From: Gigaspora margarita
Lineage: Eukaryota; Glomeromycota; Glomeromycetes; Diversisporales; Gigasporaceae
Direction: 5' to 3'
NCBI GenBank assembly: GCA_009809945.1
Contig: WTPW01000662.1
Span: 62,001 to 126,000 of the forward strand
DNA length: 64,000 bases
Part shown: positions 60,181-64,000 of the stretch, in pieces
Layout: every line of letters starts with the position of its first letter
How positions within the stretch are numbered: the first letter of the stretch is position 1
Notes under the pieces: model-generated
Database searches by the model: none
What the model saw: the letters and a program-made list of their open reading frames with translations, nothing else
Told to the model about the DNA's origin: nothing
Made by a program: the position numbers and the translations under genes

Positions 60181-61086
60181 AGGGGCTTCCAAAAATTACG
60201 TAATTTTTTAGTGGGTGGGTGGGGTCCTGAAAATATCAGGTTATAATTATAATTCTGGTCAAAATTTTATAATTCTGACCAAAAGTATAAAATTATAAAA
60301 TTATTAATAACTATTGATCTGCTAAGCCAATTTAGATTATTTAACTACCAAAATGTTCGTCTCACTGAGACGATTCTAACAAGCCCAAAATCGTTAAAAT
60401 TTAATTACAGGATCACAAGATCATTCAACTTTTGTGTAATTTTAATAGTGATTTTTTAGAATCACTAAGTAAATATTTTAATATTGAATAGCTTTTGATC
60501 CACTGGACCGTTTTGGATGATTTAACTACCAAAATGTTCGTCTCAGTGAGAAGATTCTAACAAGCCCAAAATCGCCAAATTCTAATCACAGGATTCCAAG
60601 ATCGATAAAGATTTATATTGTTAAACAAACAATAAAATATTTATCGATTTTTGAATCCTGTGATTAGAATTTAGTGATTTTGGGGTTGTTATAATCGTCT
60701 CACTGAGACGAACATTTTGGTAGTCAAATCATCCAAAACGGACCAGTGGATCAAAGTTATTCAATATTAAAGATATTTACTTAGTGATTCTAAAAAATTA
60801 CTATTAAAATTACACAAAAGTTGAACGATCTTGGGACCCTGTTATTAGATTTTAACGATTTTGGGCTTGTTAGAATTGTCTCAGTGAGACAAACATTTTG
60901 GTAGTTAAATCATCAAAATTGGTCCAGTAGAGCAATAGTTATTATCAATTACATAAATTGAACATATAAATAAATTTTAAAAAATATAAAATTTGATTGG
61001 CTAATAGAGTATCAGGTGTGGGTGGGTGGGGTAAAATTTTGAAATTTATTAGTAACAAAAATATTACATAATTTCTGAAAGCCCCC
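60181..61086. mobile_element. Fold-back DNA element (906 bp), TA-flanked, nested in the LINE
   Basis: Termini AGGGGCTTCCAAAAATTACG and, reversed, GGGGGCTTTCAGAAATTATG, then a shared GGGTGGGTGGGG-type block, are flanked by TA (60179-60180 and 61087-61088). The whole element is one long imperfect palindrome centred near 60630. Within each arm a unit is duplicated, so the motif TCGTCTCACTGAGACGA or a variant occurs four times (60357, 60539, 60695, 60876). No transposase frame exists. The LINE RT-side reading stops exactly at its edge. Confidence 0.85.
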
Positions 61087-62144
61087 TAATGAGGCCATTT
61101 TCTTTTGATTCCACTAACTATTTTTTGGATTTCCTCCTTTCCTATTTTAATAGCATGTTGAATTTCTGCTTTTTCTGATATCCAAACCCCTAAAAATCTT
61201 GTCAACTCCTTTTCTTTCTTAATGAGTATGAACTCATTATTCAGTCCAAACTTGATACCGTCTTGTATTCCCTTCTTGTTGCTCGTGTTTAGTGCCAATA
61301 ATTCTGACTTTTTAATATTGATCTCAATATCGTTTACTTTATAGAATTCTTCTGCTACCTCAAGTATTCGTTCCAACTCTAATTTATTCCTTGCCAGGTA
61401 GGCGGTATCATCGGCATATGCTAGCACTGGTACCTGCAGTTCTTGTACTTCGACTGTATTTCTTCTAATACTAGTTGGCCAAACTAGCTGCATTTTATAT
61501 CCTCTGTCTCTCTCTTCTTGGATTTCTACCAGAAGCAGATCATAAAATATTTTTCATACCAGGGGTGATATAACCTCCCCCTGGTCTATTCCATTTCCTG
61601 CAACAAATTTTTCTTTGTTTCCTACTCCTGTTATTACTTCTATCTCTCTATTTTTGTACAGGTTTAAGATAAACTCTACTGTCACTTCTGGGAGCTTGAT
61701 ATGTTCCAGTGCTAACTGTAACATTTCAATGTTTACCGAATCGAAAGCCTTCTTCATATCCTGAAATAGGATCTAAATTTCTTTTTTTTTCTCTCTGGCA
61801 TTTTCCAGAATACAATTTATCAGATGCACCGGTGCTGCTGTACCTTCTTCTGGAAGACCTGCAAAGTTCCTTCCTTTTAAAATGTCCTTTTGTTTCAGGA
61901 TTGATCTGAGCCTATTATTCAGAACCCTTATGACCAATTTTCTAAAAGTCTCTATTAGGAGAATAGGCCTCACATTGTTTAACCTAAAGCGCCAGTCTTC
62001 CTGCTTGGGTATTGGGTATAGCATACTGAGTTTCCATTTTCTTAGCATGCTTCCTTCTTTTAAACATCTACTAGCTAGGTATCGAAAAATCTCTTTTGCA
62101 TATCCGTTAGCCTTCTTTTTTATTGGGTATATAATACCAGACAC
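61087..62144 (-). pseudogene. LINE reverse transcriptase domain
   Basis: Motifs in order are MLYPIPKQEDWRFRLNNVRP (start of palm), GRNFAGLPEEGTAAPV, FQDMKKAFDSVN (motif A, catalytic Asp), NGIDQGEVISPLV (motif B), VLAYADDTAYLA (motif C with YADD) and RFLGVWISE. Stops interrupt it just before motif A (near 61772) and right after motif B (near 61551). The reading ends in RKWPH where a fold-back element is inserted. Polymerase residues are intact but the frame is not. Confidence 0.8.
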
Positions 62145-62853
62145 ACTCAGAGCTGACTTGCTTTTAGTCTGATCTAGCGCTTCTTCCCATTCCTCTTCTG
62201 TTACTTTTTCATAAGAGGCTCATACCACTTAGAGTTTATCTCTTCTATTGGGTGGAACCTGTTTCTCCATCTTCTAGAGAGGTTACCTGCTAGAGATGCT
62301 CGTTTTCAGAATTGTTGTGCAAAGTAACTCTTAACTTCCTCTAGTACTTCTCTAGGTTCATTCACTAATTCCTCTTCTTCTTCTTCAGTATCCTTTACTA
62401 ATTGTATTTTCTTTTGAGGTCGGTCTAACTATTTGTCTATCATACTTCTTTGTCCTTTGACTATCATCTCGTATCTGGCTTCTATACATGCCTGAATTCT
62501 TCTTTTATCCTCATTTTTCTTGGCTAAATGCCACCTTTTTGTTAGGATTTTCCACCACGTTTCCAAATTGTCAGATACTGTTAAATAATTCTGCTTTGCA
62601 ACTTCTACCACTTCTTGACCCTAGCGGTTTTCAAGCGGTTCTATAAATCATTCCAACTCTTCGACCTCCTGAACTGTGATTCCTCTTTCTTTATTTTTTC
62701 TTAGTTTCATACAACATTTGCCCAATGTCCGAATATCCTTCCTGAGCTTTTTGTTTTCTGCATCTGTACAAGAAATATTTTCTACTATCGGGTCTTTTTC
62801 TTTTGTAGTAATTTGTTTGCAGCTGATTTCTTTATACTACTCTCGATAATGTC

Positions 62854-63980
62854 CTATAGCTCGTCCAAGGTTTTATTCTTTAGAGTATAGCAATCCAAAC
62901 CATCGCTCTGTATACTCCCGTTTTCACTATTCTTTGAGAGTTTTCTCTTTAATTCTTTGTTCAATTCAGCTTGGTAGTCTTCCCAATTCTTTTCGTTAGT
63001 ATTTTCAGTATCGATTTCTAGTCTTTTCTTTCTTATTCTTCTGTTTTCTGCTTGACTTCTTTTCTGCAGGTTTAATCCCGTTTCTAGCTGCACAAGAATG
63101 GCTTGATGATCACTGCCCATTCTGAGCTCCATGTCTTTGATTTTGGATAACAGAACACTTTGCTTCCAGTGACAATCAATCCATATAGTATCAATTCTTG
63201 ACTGTGCTTTCTTGCGTTTCCAAGTTGGTTGTCCTGCGGAATTGGACTCATAAAAAATATCTGCAAACCTCTTCCTCCTTAATAGCTGCGCAATTTGCTT
63301 TTTTTTCTCTTTTCTTTTTTGTTCGTTTGTATCCGATATTATGCATTGGTTTAAGTCCAAATTGAAGTTTCCTAGAATTACACACCTTTGCGCTTTCTTT
63401 TTTGTTTCGATATCCTTTATATGTTTTTTCAGGTATTTTTTATACTTTTTTGCACCTCTGTGCTTGTTGGTGCCATATATACCACAATAACATTTATCGA
63501 AAGACCTTTAAAATCCAAAGTTAACTCCAAGATGTATGAGTTTTCTTTGTTTACCTTTACTATATGTTTCTCCCAGTGCTTGTCAATTATGATCCTGACA
63601 CCGGAGCCTTTATTCTTTTCCTCTTCTGCGAAGGACCAGAAACCCCTTACACTATTATTTCCTTTTAGAAAAAACTTTCCTTCTTTTTCTGATAGGTTCG
63701 TCTCCACTAATCCCATAATATTAATCCTCTTTTCCCTCATAAAATCCAAAATATTATCTAGTCTTCCCTTATTTGTTTTAAGTCCATTTATATTATGAAG
63801 TCCCATTTCTAATATACTGTAATTGTTGTTATTTTCTGCTTGTTCTAGCTCTTTTTCCCCTTTTCTGCAGTACTTCTTCTCCTCTCCCTTCACCTTTGGC
63901 TCTCCTCCCCTTGTTTGTTTGGGTAGAGAAAAGTCTCTACACTTTTCTTTGTAGAGGCCCTTGGCAACTTTCAGGAGCAA
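62854..63980 (-). pseudogene. LINE endonuclease domain (exonuclease-endonuclease-phosphatase fold)
   Basis: The domain spans two frames. The first (63980-63429) has GLHNINGLKTNKGRLDNIL, NIMGLVETNL (the catalytic Glu region), GSGVRIIIDK and VVYMAPT. After a frame break near 63400, the second (63360-62854) has SRIDTIWIDCHW and GSDHQAILVQLE, the SDH signature. This domain nicks target DNA to prime reverse transcription. The break plus degenerate sequence to 62429 make it inactive as written. Confidence 0.75.
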
Positions 63981-64000
63981 TTGGGAACGTTAGTCCCCTT

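Larger units (their letters stand above)
56993..64000 (-). mobile_element. Decayed LINE with endonuclease, RT and RNase H (5' end outside window)
   Basis: Minus-strand reading gives an apurinic-type endonuclease, reverse transcriptase, RNase H and a C-terminal Cys motif, in the order of RNase-H-bearing LINE groups such as I or Tad. The likely 3' end is the A tract (T run 56993-57000). Many stops and phase shifts are present. Two DNA elements are nested inside (59255-59536 and 60181-61086). Plus-strand frames across this region are shadows. The 5' end, ORF1 and target duplication are not visible. Confidence 0.85.

Noticed and set aside
57217..60203. Plus-strand ORFs of 60-149 codons
   Set aside because: They lie opposite the LINE coding strand, which carries the recognisable RT and RNase H motifs.

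Overview
The window looks like nuclear DNA of an arbuscular mycorrhizal fungus (Glomeromycotina, Rhizophagus-like). This is inferred from very A+T-rich sequence, short GT-AG introns, Sel1-repeat proteins fused to kinase-like domains, a BTB-BACK-TLDc protein, a Crinkler-type (CRN) P-loop/nuclease-like gene, and a LINE with endonuclease, reverse transcriptase and RNase H. No database search was possible.

Only three loci look like intact host genes: a four-exon pseudokinase-Sel1 gene (28087-30730, +), a two-exon BTB-BACK-TLDc gene converging on it (30840-32409, -), and a second pseudokinase-Sel1 gene (45618-48082, +). The two Sel1 genes share intron positions and phases, so they are paralogues. 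Both have lost the canonical catalytic residues, so they probably act as binding or scaffold proteins. A CRN gene (about 16972-21640) keeps its Walker A motif and a nuclease-like core but has in-frame stops and frameshifts. Other broken genes are a multi-copy Cys-rich family member (1-2387, -), a SAP-domain gag-like ORF (9983-11026, +), and a kinase/Sel1 relic (13450-14163, -).

The rest is dominated by mobile DNA, much of it with readable boundaries. There are two unusually long tRNA-derived SINEs with exact target duplications (3141-4102 and 51959-52592). There are hAT-like MITEs with 8-bp duplications and interiors made of short repeated words (1893-2178, 6455-6872, 41182-41482; probably 25402-26555). 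TA-flanked MITEs occur at 2411, 17217, 18834, 20914 and 37530. Large fold-back elements lie at 15353, 40511, 54690 and 60181. A decayed LINE (56993 to the right edge, -) is interrupted by two DNA elements. Four related retroelement leader sequences (9.57, 22.9, 24.5 and 25.3 kb) are associated with minisatellites.

Layout: 0-9.5 kb, gene relic, MITEs and SINE; 9.5-16 kb, gag relic, kinase relic and fold-back; 17-21.6 kb, CRN locus; 22-26.6 kb, retroelement ends, minisatellites and a palindromic element; 28-32.4 kb, convergent gene pair; 33-45 kb, low-complexity and minisatellite DNA; 45.6-48.1 kb, second Sel1 gene; 50-52.6 kb, repeat array and SINE; 53.7-54.35 kb, assembly gap beside a perfect hairpin; 57-64 kb, LINE.
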